DNA from: Deltaproteobacteria bacterium
GTDB lineage: Bacteria; Desulfobacterota; Desulfobacteria; Desulfobacterales; UBA11574
NCBI GenBank assembly: GCA_019314155.1
Contig: JAFCZV010000004.1
Coordinates: forward strand, 1 to 22,461
Direction of reading: 5' to 3'
DNA length: 22,461 nt
The notes beneath the pieces were generated by a model that ran no database searches, was not told where the DNA came from, and was given only the letters and a program-made list of their open reading frames with translations. The position numbers were made by a program, and so were the translations under genes. Below, piece by piece: positions 6,604 through 14,620 of the stretch (positions are counted from its first letter, which is position 1; each line of letters begins with the position of its first letter).

Positions 6604-6784
6604 CGCCATCTCAAAACCTTCCATTCGTTGGTTTGAGCCTTTTGCAAAGCGCTGAGCTCGCTGTATTAAATTTTTAGAATTCCGGCGATCACCCTCAAAC
6701 AGCACAAAAATTTTTGCGACGCTTCACTGAACGCTTTTCGGCAAAAGACTCAAAAGTCACTCGTAGCAGGGTTTTGAAATCGCG
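6604..6784. repeat. Large imperfect palindromic element (about 180 bp)
   Basis: CGCCATCTCAAAACC (6604-6618) matches the reverse complement of 6770-6784 at 13 of 15 bases. Further in, GAGCCTTTTGC (6635-6645) matches the reverse complement of GCAAAAGACTC (6741-6751) at 10 of 11, and A/T-rich stretches near 6666-6676 and 6707-6718 are also complementary. The whole block could fold into one long hairpin with internal loops, or could be a MITE or REP-like insertion. I see no coding sequence in it. It starts immediately after the LOG-family stop codon. Confidence 0.55.
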
Positions 6785-6813
6785 TCTGGTGATTACCCAA
6801 AGACGGCTCCGGT

Positions 6814-6845
6814 TGGGGATGTGCAAAAATGCATCCCCATTTTTT
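6814..6845 (+). terminator. Intrinsic terminator
   Basis: TGGGGATG (6814-6821) pairs perfectly with CATCCCCA (6832-6839) around a ten-base loop and is followed directly by six T residues. It is a classic rho-independent terminator on the plus strand and ends the selenoprotein-LOG transcript, about 210 bases after the last stop codon. Confidence 0.85.
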
Positions 6846-7223
6846 ATCCAAACGTCAGCAGATCGGAGTCATGAATTGAACAATTAATTTTCTGAATTTG
6901 TCCATTGACCGCGTTTTTACTTGATTAATGGAAAATATTTATATTATCTCTTGATTGGAAATGAATGGTATTCAGAAAACAGGTTTTCGAAACTCTTTTT
7001 TGAGAATGAACACCTGTTGACGGTTTCGTAAAAAGTATTTTATGAGCGACATTGAGCAAAATCAACCTTTTTACGAGTTCATCACATGTTAAGTATTTCG
7101 GGAATTCTATTCCGCTGTGGATGGATGAAAACGAACTCCACCGGACAGGATTTTTTTTCGAATCCGCCGAAAGCGGACATGGTTTGAATCCCAACACGAT
7201 TGTATCAGTGAAGGTGAAAAATA
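6846..7223. other. Gene-free leader region upstream of livG
   Basis: About 380 bases of A/T-rich DNA without a credible gene. A hairpin lies at 6978-7018 (AACAGGT pairing with ACCTGTT, with an inner CTC/GAG stem) and a dyad at 7017-7086. Weak promoter-like matches exist, TTGATT (6921-6926) with TATTAT (6942-6947) at 15-base spacing and TTGACG (7017-7022) with TATGAG (7041-7046) at 18, but neither is convincing. The promoter of the liv block presumably lies here. Confidence 0.5.
7017..7086. repeat. Dyad repeat with 10-bp perfect arms (REP-like)
   Basis: TCGTAAAAAG (7026-7035) is the exact reverse complement of CTTTTTACGA (7067-7076), and partial complementarity extends outwards to TTGACGG on the left and TTCATCA on the right. 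From memory, sequences of the form GGTTTCGTAAAAAGT with an inverted partner recur in Desulfobacterales genomes, so this is probably a dispersed intergenic repeat. Confidence 0.45.
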
Positions 7224-8045
7224 TTGGCAGCATCAGACGATCTTAAAGAAAATGACGTCCTGTTGGAACTCGAGGATGTCCATATGTTTTTTGGCAAGGT
7301 ATGTGCCCTTGCCGGCGTTAACCTGAAAATAAGAAAAGGTGAGATACATTCAGTAATCGGGCCCAACGGCGCCGGTAAAACGGTGATGATGAATATCATC
7401 AACGGCCTTTATACTCCGCAAACGGGGAATGTCTATTACAAACAAAAAAAAATCAACAAGCTCAAGCCTTTTCAGCGTGCTAAATTGGGTATTGCCAGAA
7501 CGTTTCAGAAAGTCGAGATTTTCGGCGGCATGACGGTATTGGATAACATTCGTCTGGGACGGCATATTCATTTAAAATCAGGCATTATCAGCGGATCCAT
7601 GTATGTCGGCAAAACCTCCCGGGAGGAGATGGAGCACCGAGCTTTTATTGAGGAAGAGATCATTGATCTCTTGGAGATTCAATATATCCGGCATAAACCT
7701 GTGGGGATGTTGCCGTATGGACTTCAGAAACGTGTGGAGCTCGGCCGGGCATTGGCTCTGAACCCTGAACTATTAATTCTGGATGAACCACTGGCCGGAC
7801 TCAATCTCGAAGAAGTGGAGGACATGGCCCGGTTTGTAATAGACATCAATGAGGACGAACGTTGGAAAATCACCTGTATTCTGGTGGAACATGACATGGG
7901 TGTGGTAATGGATCTTTCCGATCATGTTTTTGTTCTAAATTTCGGCAATATGATAATCGACGCTACACCTGAGGAAGTCCAGAATCATCCTGAGGTGATT
8001 AAGGCCTACCTGGGTGATGAGGACCTTTATGCAACAAGGAGATAA
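7224..8045 (+). CDS. livG: Branched-chain-type ABC transporter ATP-binding protein LivG
   Basis: One of the two ATPases of a liv (HAAT family) ABC importer, on the cytoplasmic face. Seen: 273 residues; Walker A GPNGAGKT (46-53), Q-loop region ARTFQKVEIF, an ABC signature LPYGLQKR (163-170) in place of the usual LSYGxQRR, Walker B LLILDEP (183-189), and the switch histidine H223 in VEHDM. The C-terminal NHPEVIKAYLGDE is a typical LivG ending. The start is a TTG at 7224, supported by a GAAGGTG ribosome site 7-8 bases upstream; no ATG lies nearby in frame. It heads the liv block and its 3' end overlaps the start of the acyl-CoA ligase gene, implying coupled translation. Confidence 0.92.
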   Translation: MAASDDLKENDVLLELEDVHMFFGKVCALAGVNLKIRKGEIHSVIGPNGAGKTVMMNIINGLYTPQTGNVYYKQKKINKLKPFQRAKLGIARTFQKVEIFGGMTVLDNIRLGRHIHLKSGIISGSMYVGKTSREEMEHRAFIEEEIIDLLEIQYIRHKPVGMLPYGLQKRVELGRALALNPELLILDEPLAGLNLEEVEDMARFVIDINEDERWKITCILVEHDMGVVMDLSDHVFVLNFGNMIIDATPEEVQNHPEVIKAYLGDEDLYATRR

Positions 8046-9984
8046 AAAAGTTCAGAATAAAAATAAATCCCATATTGAAATTACCAAAGATCTGACCATT
8101 CCCAAATTGTTTTATGAAAAAGCCGTTGAATACGGAAAGGGCAGGGTGGTCATGCGGGAAAAGGAGTTTGGCATATGGAGGCCCATTACCTGGCATGATT
8201 ATCTGGAAAATGTCAAATATTTGGCGCTGGGTCTTATTCGTTTAGGCCTCGAAGAAGGGGACAAGGTCTCCATGATCGGGGACAATCGCCCGGAAGGTCT
8301 TTGGGCGGAAATAGCCACGCTCTGTGCCAGAGGTGTTGGTGTATGGCTGTTCCAGGACTCCTTGATCGATGAAGTCAAGTATATCATTGACCATTCAGAC
8401 ACAAAATTTATATTTGGTGAAGGTCAAGAGGAAGTAGACAAAGCCATCTCTATTTTTAATGAATGTCCCAGGCTGGAAAAGATTATCTGGGATGATCCAA
8501 AAGGGATGCGAAATTATAATGAAGACTATCTGATCAGCCTTAAGGAAGTTCAGGAGCTGGGCCGTGAACTGGAACAACAACAGCCGCAATTATTCAAAGA
8601 GATCATCGATAAAGGCCACGGAGACGAAGTGGCCTTACTGTTTTATACTTCCGGAACCACCTCACTCCCCAAAGGCGCACTGCTTTCCCACAATAACATG
8701 TTGACTATGGGCCAGCACCTCATGGCTGTGGATCCGTGCAAGTCCACGGATGATTATGTTTCTTATCTCCCCTTTGCATGGATCGGAGAACAGATGATGT
8801 CGATCTCATGCGGTCTACAGGTGGGATACACCATCAATTTCCCCGAGGGGCCTGAAACCGCTCAGGATAATATCAGAGAAATCGGCCCCCATGTGATGTT
8901 CGCCCCTCCGCGGATGTACGAGCAGATGACCCGAACGATCCAGGTTAAGTATTTGGATTCCAGCTGGATCAAACGGAAATGCTATGAGTTCTCCACCAAG
9001 ATCGGTTATCGTATGGCAGATCTGAAGTTTCAGAAAAAAACCATACCTTGGTACTGGGCATTATTGGGGTGGTTGGCATCGATTACGGTTCAGAATAAAG
9101 TTAGGGATCATCTAGGTCTGTCTCGTGTTCGAAATGCCTATACCGGTGGGGCGGCCATGGGGCCGGACCACTTTCGTTTTTTTCATGCCCTAGGGGTCAA
9201 TCTCAAACAGATTTACGGCCAGACCGAAGTGGCCGGTATTTCGGTGGTGCATCGGAGCGGAGACATAAAATTTGATACCGTGGGCCATCCGATCCCGGAA
9301 ACGGAAATAAAGATCACCGAAGATGGAGAGATTCTTACCCGAAGTCCTTCGGTTTTTCTGGGTTATTATAAAAACCCGGAAGCGAACAAAGAAACTCTGA
9401 AGGACGGGTGGTTGTATTCAGGTGACAAAGGATTTATCGATGATGATGGTCATTTGGTTGTCTTTGATCGTACCAAGGACGTCTTTACCCTTAGAGACGG
9501 AAAGCCTTTCTCTCCCCAGTATCTGGAAACCCGCATGAAATTCAGCCCATATGTGAGAGATTCATGGGTAATCGGAGACAAGCGGGAATATGTCACCGCA
9601 GTTATCTGTATCGATTACTCCGTGGCGGGCAAATGGGCTGATGAAAAAAAGATCAATTATACGAGCTATCAGGAACTTTCCCAGATTCCCGACGTTTACA
9701 ACCTGGTGGAAGCGCAGATACGTCAGGCCAACAAGGATCTTCCGGAAGCCGCCAGAGTTGTAAAGTTCATCAACCTGTACAAGGAATTCGATGCAGATGA
9801 TGATGAACTTACACGAACGCGCAAACTTCGGCGTGCTTTTGTGGAGAAAAGGTATCAGAAAATTTTGGACGCTCTCTATTCGGATAATGATAGTGTGCAT
9901 ATCGATACCACGATCAAGTATGAAGACGGGAGACAGGCACACATTAAAATCGATCTTCACATTAGAAAGGTAAAGGATAGTTAA
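8029..9984 (+). CDS. Long-chain acyl-CoA synthetase-like AMP-binding protein
   Basis: Adenylates a carboxylic acid with ATP and transfers it to CoA. Seen: 651 residues in the long-chain (ACSL/FadD15) size class; P-loop TSGTTSLPKG (207-216), YGQTE (396-400), GWLYSGDKG (from 460) and DRTKDVF (480-486). The C-terminal ELTRTRKLRR region holds the candidate catalytic lysine. The usual GGKN segment is changed to RDGKPFSPQYLE. The frame also offers GTG at 8014 and ATG at 8017, but the ATG at 8029 has a TGAGG ribosome site at good spacing, so it is preferred; it overlaps livG by 17 bases. Position inside the liv block suggests that it activates the imported substrate. Chain length and substrate class (fatty or aromatic acid) are not decidable from sequence. 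Confidence 0.9.
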   Translation: MQQGDKKVQNKNKSHIEITKDLTIPKLFYEKAVEYGKGRVVMREKEFGIWRPITWHDYLENVKYLALGLIRLGLEEGDKVSMIGDNRPEGLWAEIATLCARGVGVWLFQDSLIDEVKYIIDHSDTKFIFGEGQEEVDKAISIFNECPRLEKIIWDDPKGMRNYNEDYLISLKEVQELGRELEQQQPQLFKEIIDKGHGDEVALLFYTSGTTSLPKGALLSHNNMLTMGQHLMAVDPCKSTDDYVSYLPFAWIGEQMMSISCGLQVGYTINFPEGPETAQDNIREIGPHVMFAPPRMYEQMTRTIQVKYLDSSWIKRKCYEFSTKIGYRMADLKFQKKTIPWYWALLGWLASITVQNKVRDHLGLSRVRNAYTGGAAMGPDHFRFFHALGVNLKQIYGQTEVAGISVVHRSGDIKFDTVGHPIPETEIKITEDGEILTRSPSVFLGYYKNPEANKETLKDGWLYSGDKGFIDDDGHLVVFDRTKDVFTLRDGKPFSPQYLETRMKFSPYVRDSWVIGDKREYVTAVICIDYSVAGKWADEKKINYTSYQELSQIPDVYNLVEAQIRQANKDLPEAARVVKFINLYKEFDADDDELTRTRKLRRAFVEKRYQKILDALYSDNDSVHIDTTIKYEDGRQAHIKIDLHIRKVKDS

Positions 9985-10030
9985 TAGTTTCTAAATTGTG
10001 AATTTTGTGCTTTTTGTGGCATGAAAATGC

Positions 10031-10210
10031 TTAGCCAATTAAGTGTGAAGTGATCTAAAGTGCCTATTTATCCCGCATTAAACGGGGAAGTTAAGGAATA
10101 CTGCCAATTTTTATAGAAGCCGGAGCGTAGCGACTCCTTAACTTTAGCTCACTTCAAACTTTAGCTCACTTGTAACTTTTCCGGTTTATCCGGGTTAGGA
10201 AATTGGTTAA
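10031..10210. repeat. Second large palindromic/repeat element (about 180 bp)
   Basis: The spacer between the ligase and livH contains several inverted matches. TTAGCCAATT (10031-10040) pairs with AATTGGTTAA (10201-10210) at 9 of 10 bases; 10041-10061 pairs with 10141-10161 at 19 of 21; AAGTTAAGGA (10088-10097) pairs exactly with TCCTTAACTT (10135-10144). ACTTTAGCTCACTT also occurs twice in direct orientation (10141-10154 and 10158-10171). The arms overlap, so alternative folds compete. No coding sequence is seen here. Confidence 0.55.
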
Positions 10211-10266
10211 AGGTTAATGACAAAAAAACTTTTTCCCATAACAACAATGGAAAGGTAGAAGACAAG

Positions 10267-11151
10267 ATGGAACTGTTTTTAATGACCTTTACAACGGGCA
10301 TTATGGTGGGCAGCATCTATGCCCTTGTGGCTCTTGGGTGGGTGTTGATATATAAATGTTCAGGCGTACTGAATCTGGCCATGGGTGAAATGACGCTCAT
10401 CGGAGCTTATATTTCCTTGAGCTTTTATTCCATGGGCATTCCTTTTTTACTGGCGCTTTTACTCTCTCTTATTATAGGAATGGTTTTGGGAATACTGACG
10501 GAAAGAATTTTCCTGGACAAACTCATCGGCGAGCCGGTTCTGACGGTGATTATGGTCACCGTTGGGCTTTCATTTTTCTTTAAGGGAACGGTGGAACTCA
10601 TATGGGGTACGGATACGCGTGTGTTCACTCCGCCTGTTTTTTCATTGGAACCGATAAGGTTTGGCCCCATTTATATCGGCGAGGTGTACCTTTGGAGCTT
10701 TGTGGCCGCCATTATTCTTTTAATCGTTTTTGTCTGCTTTTTTAAATATACCCGGTGGGGTCTTGCCATGCAGGCTACTGCCGATGACGAGATGGCGGCT
10801 TTGTCACTGGGTGTCAGTGCCCGCTTTGTTTACGCCGCCGCCTGGGCCATAGCCTTTATGGCTGCGGGTGTGGGAGGCACTATGCTGGGCAATATTAACG
10901 GGCTCAACATATCCGTGGGGTACCTCGGTCTGCTGGTTTTGCCAGCAGTTGTGCTGGGCGGTCTGAATTCTGTGCCAGGGGCTATTGTAGGTGGTATCAT
11001 TATTGGGCTATTACAGAATTTCAGTGGAGCATATTTGGACAGGTATTTTCCTGGCGGTGTTAAGGAGATTGCTCCTTTTATTTTTATGGCTGTTTTCCTC
11101 CTCTTTAAGCCGCACGGGCTCTGGGGCTGGGAGCGGATTGAACGAGTTTAA
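10267..11151 (+). CDS. livH: Branched-chain-type ABC transporter permease LivH
   Basis: The first membrane permease subunit of the liv importer. Seen: 294 residues, normal for LivH, very hydrophobic with about eight membrane segments. The N-terminal TGIMVGSIYALVALGWVLIYK and the following GVLNLAMGEMTLIGAYI are the LivH hallmark, as is the late VVLGGLNSVPGAIVGGIIIGLLQNF. The start ATG at 10267 follows an AAAGGTAG ribosome site. It comes 282 bases after the ligase gene, across the palindromic element at 10031-10210, so expression relative to livG may be adjusted there. It pairs with LivM to form the membrane channel. Confidence 0.94.
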   Translation: MELFLMTFTTGIMVGSIYALVALGWVLIYKCSGVLNLAMGEMTLIGAYISLSFYSMGIPFLLALLLSLIIGMVLGILTERIFLDKLIGEPVLTVIMVTVGLSFFFKGTVELIWGTDTRVFTPPVFSLEPIRFGPIYIGEVYLWSFVAAIILLIVFVCFFKYTRWGLAMQATADDEMAALSLGVSARFVYAAAWAIAFMAAGVGGTMLGNINGLNISVGYLGLLVLPAVVLGGLNSVPGAIVGGIIIGLLQNFSGAYLDRYFPGGVKEIAPFIFMAVFLLFKPHGLWGWERIERV

Positions 11152-11173
11152 CCGCGTTGCGAGATTCGTGTTA

Positions 11174-11203
11174 TGTGTTACGGTTTAATTGGACTGTAAC
11201 ACA
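11174..11203 (+). repeat. Hairpin in the livH-livM spacer
   Basis: TGTGTTAC (11174-11181) pairs exactly with GTAACACA (11196-11203), extended inward by two more pairs (one G-U), around a ten-base loop. Weaker complementarity continues outward over about 75 bases (TTGCG near 11157 with CGCAA near 11214). There is no T-run, so it is not a standard terminator; an mRNA-processing or attenuation role is possible. Confidence 0.45.
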
Positions 11204-11245
11204 ACCCGTAACCCGCAACTCGTAACCCAAAAACGGAGTTTTTTT

Positions 11246-12346
11246 ATGTCAACAACGTGGCTTCCATGTGGTGATTATCATCAAAACTATCAACAAGACC
11301 ATGCCTGGTTTCAGACGAAGTTTATCAAGGGCAAGATGATTCTATTATTTTTTATTTTATTTGTCGGTCTTCCCTTTGTTTCGGATTCTTACATGTTAAG
11401 TGTTTGGAATATAGTCGGATTTACGATTCTTGGCGCCCTTGGGGTGCAGCTTCTCATTGGGTTCTGCGGTCAACTTACCTTGGGACATGCTGCATTTATT
11501 GCTGTTGGGGCATACACCAGCGCCTTGCTAATCCTAGAATTCCCCTGGCCTCAGTTCTTGATTGATTGGGGTATTGCCTACCCTATCAGTATCATTATCG
11601 CAGCAATTGTTGCAGGAGTTTGGAGTGTTTTCTTCGGGCTACCTTCTGCCAGGGTTAAAGGTTTTTATCTGATTTTAACCACCATGGCCGCTCAGTTCAT
11701 TACTGTAGATTTTATTATTACGGGATATGTGAGCCAGATCGGCGGACGGGGGCAGGCATTTTCTCTTCCTCCAGGTACAATAAAGTATGGGCCCTGGGTT
11801 ATCGATAGTGAAATAAAAATCTATTACATGATGATTATCCTGGTAATTTTATGCACGATTATTATGGCTAACCTTCTTCGTTCAAGGGCCGGAAGGGCCT
11901 GGATAGCCATTCGCGATAACGATATTTCCGCCGAGGTGATGGGGATTAATGTTTTCAAATATAAGCTTCTTGCCTTTTTTGTAGCCGGGTTTTTGGGAGG
12001 TATTGCAGGAGCGTTTTGGATCAGCAATCTTGCAGCCATTAGTCCTGAACACTTCCCATGGTTTCTGTCTCTCTGGCTGGTGGGCGTGATTCTCATCGGA
12101 GGGGTAGGTTCTATTCATGGAGCTATCTTCGGCTCGATTTTTATGGTAGTGATTATGGAGGCGCTTCAACTGGCTATCATGCCACTTGCAGACACTTTTC
12201 CAAAACTTCTTATGGACTTTTTGTTTATTAAGGAGGCAGCCTTCGGCCTGGCCATATGTGCTTTTATGATATTTGAACCAAACGGCCTGGCCTATCGCTG
12301 GTGGCAAATAAAGAATTATTTTAATCTATGGCCATTTTCATATTAG
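11246..12346 (+). CDS. livM: Branched-chain-type ABC transporter permease LivM
   Basis: The second membrane permease subunit of the liv importer. Seen: 366 residues with about nine to ten membrane segments; LLIGFCGQLTLGHAAFIAVGAYTSA is the LivM signature, followed by FFGLPSARVKGFYLILTTMAAQFI, then RAGRAWIAIRDNDISAEVMGINVFKYKLLAF, the cytoplasmic loop that contacts the ATPases, and GGVGSIHGAIFGSIF. The frame extends upstream to 11189, but the ATG at 11246 has a GGAG ribosome site seven bases before it, and the upstream codons fall in the hairpin region, so 11246 is the start. The N-terminal segment of about 30 polar residues (WLPCGDYHQNYQQDHAWF) before the first membrane helix is longer than in E. 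coli LivM-type proteins. Confidence 0.93.
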   Translation: MSTTWLPCGDYHQNYQQDHAWFQTKFIKGKMILLFFILFVGLPFVSDSYMLSVWNIVGFTILGALGVQLLIGFCGQLTLGHAAFIAVGAYTSALLILEFPWPQFLIDWGIAYPISIIIAAIVAGVWSVFFGLPSARVKGFYLILTTMAAQFITVDFIITGYVSQIGGRGQAFSLPPGTIKYGPWVIDSEIKIYYMMIILVILCTIIMANLLRSRAGRAWIAIRDNDISAEVMGINVFKYKLLAFFVAGFLGGIAGAFWISNLAAISPEHFPWFLSLWLVGVILIGGVGSIHGAIFGSIFMVVIMEALQLAIMPLADTFPKLLMDFLFIKEAAFGLAICAFMIFEPNGLAYRWWQIKNYFNLWPFSY

Positions 12347-12348
12347 AT

Positions 12349-12360
12349 AAAGGAGGTGAT
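12349..12360 (+). promoter_or_regulatory. Perfect extended Shine-Dalgarno without a start codon
   Basis: The sequence AAAGGAGGTGAT, the full complement of the 16S rRNA 3' end, lies just after the livM stop. No ATG, GTG or TTG occurs at a usable distance downstream. The real start of the binding-protein gene, with its own GGGGAG site, is 62 bases further on. It could be a ribosome standby site, or a relic of a lost start or small gene. Confidence 0.45.
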
Positions 12361-12421
12361 ATTTTTTAAGTCTGGTAAAAACCCTTTGGCAAAAATACTC
12401 TCTAAAAAAAGGGGAGAAATT

Positions 12422-13669
12422 ATGTTTACTAGAAGTATGTGGTCAAAGTTTTTTACATTTATATTTGCGGTGATTCTTATTATGGGAGTTTCTTCCATGG
12501 CAGGAGCTGAAACAATTAAAGTCGGATCGCTCAACGATATGACCGGTGCAACTTCCGACGTTGGCAAAGACTATGCACTGGGTGTTGCTGAAGCTATCCA
12601 TTACGTAAATGATACAGGTGGAATCAACGGAAAAAAAATCAAGCTGTACCAGTTTGATTATGGTTATCGTATTCCTGAAGCTCTTACCAAGTACAATCTC
12701 TTTAAGCGGTTAAAATGCGTCGCAGTACTCGGTTGGGGAACCGGAGATACTGAAGCCCTGGCACCTACAGTCGCCAGAGACAAAATGCCATATGTGTCGG
12801 CTTCTTACTCTGGTCATCTTGGAAATCCTGGAAAAACTCCGTTCAACTTGTTTTTTGCTCCAGACTACTCGACTCAGGCGCGCGGTCTTATTCAAGCCTG
12901 GTATGATAATGTCTGGAAAAAGCATGCGGAATTCGACAAACGAAAACCACGACTTGCTTTTGCATACCATGTAGCCGTTCCTTTTGCCAATGCATCGGTT
13001 CCTGCTGGGAAGGATCAAGCTAAAATTCTTGGTTTTGATATCGGTTCTGATCAAAACGTGACACTTTTTGCCATTGATACCAAGAGCCAGATCCTGGCAC
13101 TAAAGGAGTATAATCCGGATGTTGTCTATCACTCCAATACGGTTATGTCTGTTGCGGCAACGTTGCGAGATGCATACTCATTGGGATTGAAATCTGATCA
13201 CCTGATTCAGAATTGGGGTTTTGACGAAAACCTCATTAAAATTGCAGGACCGGCGGCAGAAGGCGCCTATGGGTGTGCACCCTGGGCCTTTTTTGGGCAG
13301 GAAGCTAAACTAATGGATAAAGTAGTAGAGTATGCCAAAAAATATAATCCAAGCATTCCTTTGAAAAATCGTACCATCCATACTCTCCAGGCCTATGCCA
13401 GTGTTTTGGGGCTTGTCGAAGCAATGAAACGTGCGGATAAAGCTGGGGACCTGACGGGTGAGGGTATTCTTAAAAAGGGTTTCGAAACCATGAAAAATTA
13501 TGAAATCGGTTTGGGGATGGCACCAGTTTCATATACCTCTGCTGATCATCGTCCTATGAGCCTTGTTCGAGTCTACCGAGTTAAAAACGGCAAATTCAAT
13601 ATTTTAACTGAAGTTGATATGAAAAAACTGTATCCGGATAAATGGGCGAACGAGTGGATTGGGTGGTAA
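12422..13669 (+). CDS. Periplasmic substrate-binding protein of the liv-type ABC transporter
   Basis: Captures the substrate in the periplasm and delivers it to LivHM. Seen: 415 residues; an N-terminal signal peptide (MFTRSMWSKFFTFIFAVILI, small residues to about 29, likely cut after AGA before ETIKVG). There is no lipobox, so it is soluble. The mature start IKVGSLNDMTGATSDVGKDY and YVNDTGGINGKKIKLYQFDY are typical of the type I periplasmic-binding fold of LivK/HAAT proteins (PF13458-like). ATG 12422 is chosen because GGGGAG lies 5-6 bases upstream and the signal peptide then begins properly; the frame is open further up to a GTG at 12356. The ligand cannot be inferred; the flanking acyl-CoA ligases suggest an organic acid rather than leucine. 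Confidence 0.9.
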   Translation: MFTRSMWSKFFTFIFAVILIMGVSSMAGAETIKVGSLNDMTGATSDVGKDYALGVAEAIHYVNDTGGINGKKIKLYQFDYGYRIPEALTKYNLFKRLKCVAVLGWGTGDTEALAPTVARDKMPYVSASYSGHLGNPGKTPFNLFFAPDYSTQARGLIQAWYDNVWKKHAEFDKRKPRLAFAYHVAVPFANASVPAGKDQAKILGFDIGSDQNVTLFAIDTKSQILALKEYNPDVVYHSNTVMSVAATLRDAYSLGLKSDHLIQNWGFDENLIKIAGPAAEGAYGCAPWAFFGQEAKLMDKVVEYAKKYNPSIPLKNRTIHTLQAYASVLGLVEAMKRADKAGDLTGEGILKKGFETMKNYEIGLGMAPVSYTSADHRPMSLVRVYRVKNGKFNILTEVDMKKLYPDKWANEWIGW

Positions 13670-13675
13670 CTACTG

Positions 13676-13748
13676 ATTGACAAGTGAAGATTTAAGTTTG
13701 ACGATTTTTTGAGATGAAAATCTTCTATCTCATTTCCTTCATGTCAAT
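13676..13748. repeat. Imperfect palindrome in the spacer before livF
   Basis: GAAGATTT (13686-13693) pairs exactly with AAATCTTC (13718-13725), and ATTGACA with following TGAAG (13676-13690) can pair with CTTCATGTCAAT (13737-13748), allowing a gap. The two pairings compete. No gene is seen in this 110-base spacer. Confidence 0.4.
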
Positions 13749-13779
13749 TATTTAACTCCCAAAAGGAGGTCTTAAGGCT

Positions 13780-14592
13780 TTGTCAAACGATAATATGATT
13801 TTAAAGATTAATAATATTGAAGTTAAGTACCATGAGGTCATCCTGGTAATTAAAGGTGTCTCCATCGAAGTTCCTGAAGGCGGCGTTGTTGCCCTTTTAG
13901 GTGCAAATGGGGCAGGGAAGAGCACTACCTTAAAGGCGGTATCCGGCCTGCTTAAGCATGAAGACGGTGAGGTTACCGACGGGTCGATTGAATTCATGGG
14001 TGAGCGCATAGATAAGCTGGGTGCTGAAAAGATAGCAAAAAAGGGCATTGTCCAGGTTATTGAGGGACGGAGGGTGTTTGAGCACCTGACCGTGGAGGAG
14101 AATCTGAAAGTAGGTGCACATATGAGGAAGTATGGAAGGTCCATAAAGGACGGTCTGGAAATGGTTTATAACTATTTTCCCAGGTTAAAGGAAAAGCGCA
14201 ATGAAGTTGCTGGCTTCATAAGTGGTGGTGAGCAGCAGATGACGGTTGTCGGGCGCGCTTTAATGACAAGTCCTAAACTGATTCTTTTAGATGAGCCCTC
14301 CATGGGACTGGCTCCTCTCCTTATCCATGAAATTTTCAATATTATCACCCTGCTCAATAAGGAAGAAAATATATCTATTCTCCTGGTGGAGCAGAATGCA
14401 AAGCTGGCCTTAAATGTTGCACCCCACGCCTATGTGATGGAGAACGGTCGCATTGTCATGGACGACACAGCCGAAAAGCTCCGGGAGAATCCTGATATCA
14501 AGGATTTTTATCTGGGAATGACCGATTTTGGGGGGAGGAAAAGTTTTCGCGATGTTAAGCACTACAAGCGAAGAAAAAGATGGCTAACCTAA
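13780..14592 (+). CDS. livF: Branched-chain-type ABC transporter ATP-binding protein LivF
   Basis: The second ATPase of the liv importer. Seen: 270 residues; Walker A GANGAGKST (41-49), signature ISGGEQQM (147-154), Walker B LILLDEPSMGLAP (167-179), and VEQNAKLAL after it, the LivF-type replacement of the switch histidine by glutamine. The phrase QVIEGRRVFEHLTVEENL is typical of LivF. The start is a TTG at 13780, nine bases after a very strong AAAAGGAGGT site; an ATG at 13795 is too far from it. The C-terminus has a basic tail (HYKRRKRW) beyond the usual end near YLG, making the protein about 30 residues longer than E. coli LivF. Confidence 0.93.
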   Translation: MSNDNMILKINNIEVKYHEVILVIKGVSIEVPEGGVVALLGANGAGKSTTLKAVSGLLKHEDGEVTDGSIEFMGERIDKLGAEKIAKKGIVQVIEGRRVFEHLTVEENLKVGAHMRKYGRSIKDGLEMVYNYFPRLKEKRNEVAGFISGGEQQMTVVGRALMTSPKLILLDEPSMGLAPLLIHEIFNIITLLNKEENISILLVEQNAKLALNVAPHAYVMENGRIVMDDTAEKLRENPDIKDFYLGMTDFGGRKSFRDVKHYKRRKRWLT

Positions 14593-14620
14593 CCCTTTAT
14601 ATAGAATAAGGGAGAAAAAA

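Noticed and set aside
7052..7246. Small plus-strand frame of 64 codons just upstream of and overlapping the livG start
   Set aside because: It would start with a TTG inside the dyad repeat, lacks a ribosome site and overlaps the supported livG start. The product resembles no family I know. Most likely chance.
11189..11245. Extension of livM upstream to 11189
   Set aside because: The extra 19 codons lie in the hairpin region; the ATG at 11246 has GGAG at ideal spacing.
12356..12421. Extension of the binding-protein frame upstream to a GTG at 12356
   Set aside because: The GTG lies within a perfect Shine-Dalgarno sequence and the 22 extra residues would precede the signal peptide; ATG 12422 has its own good ribosome site.
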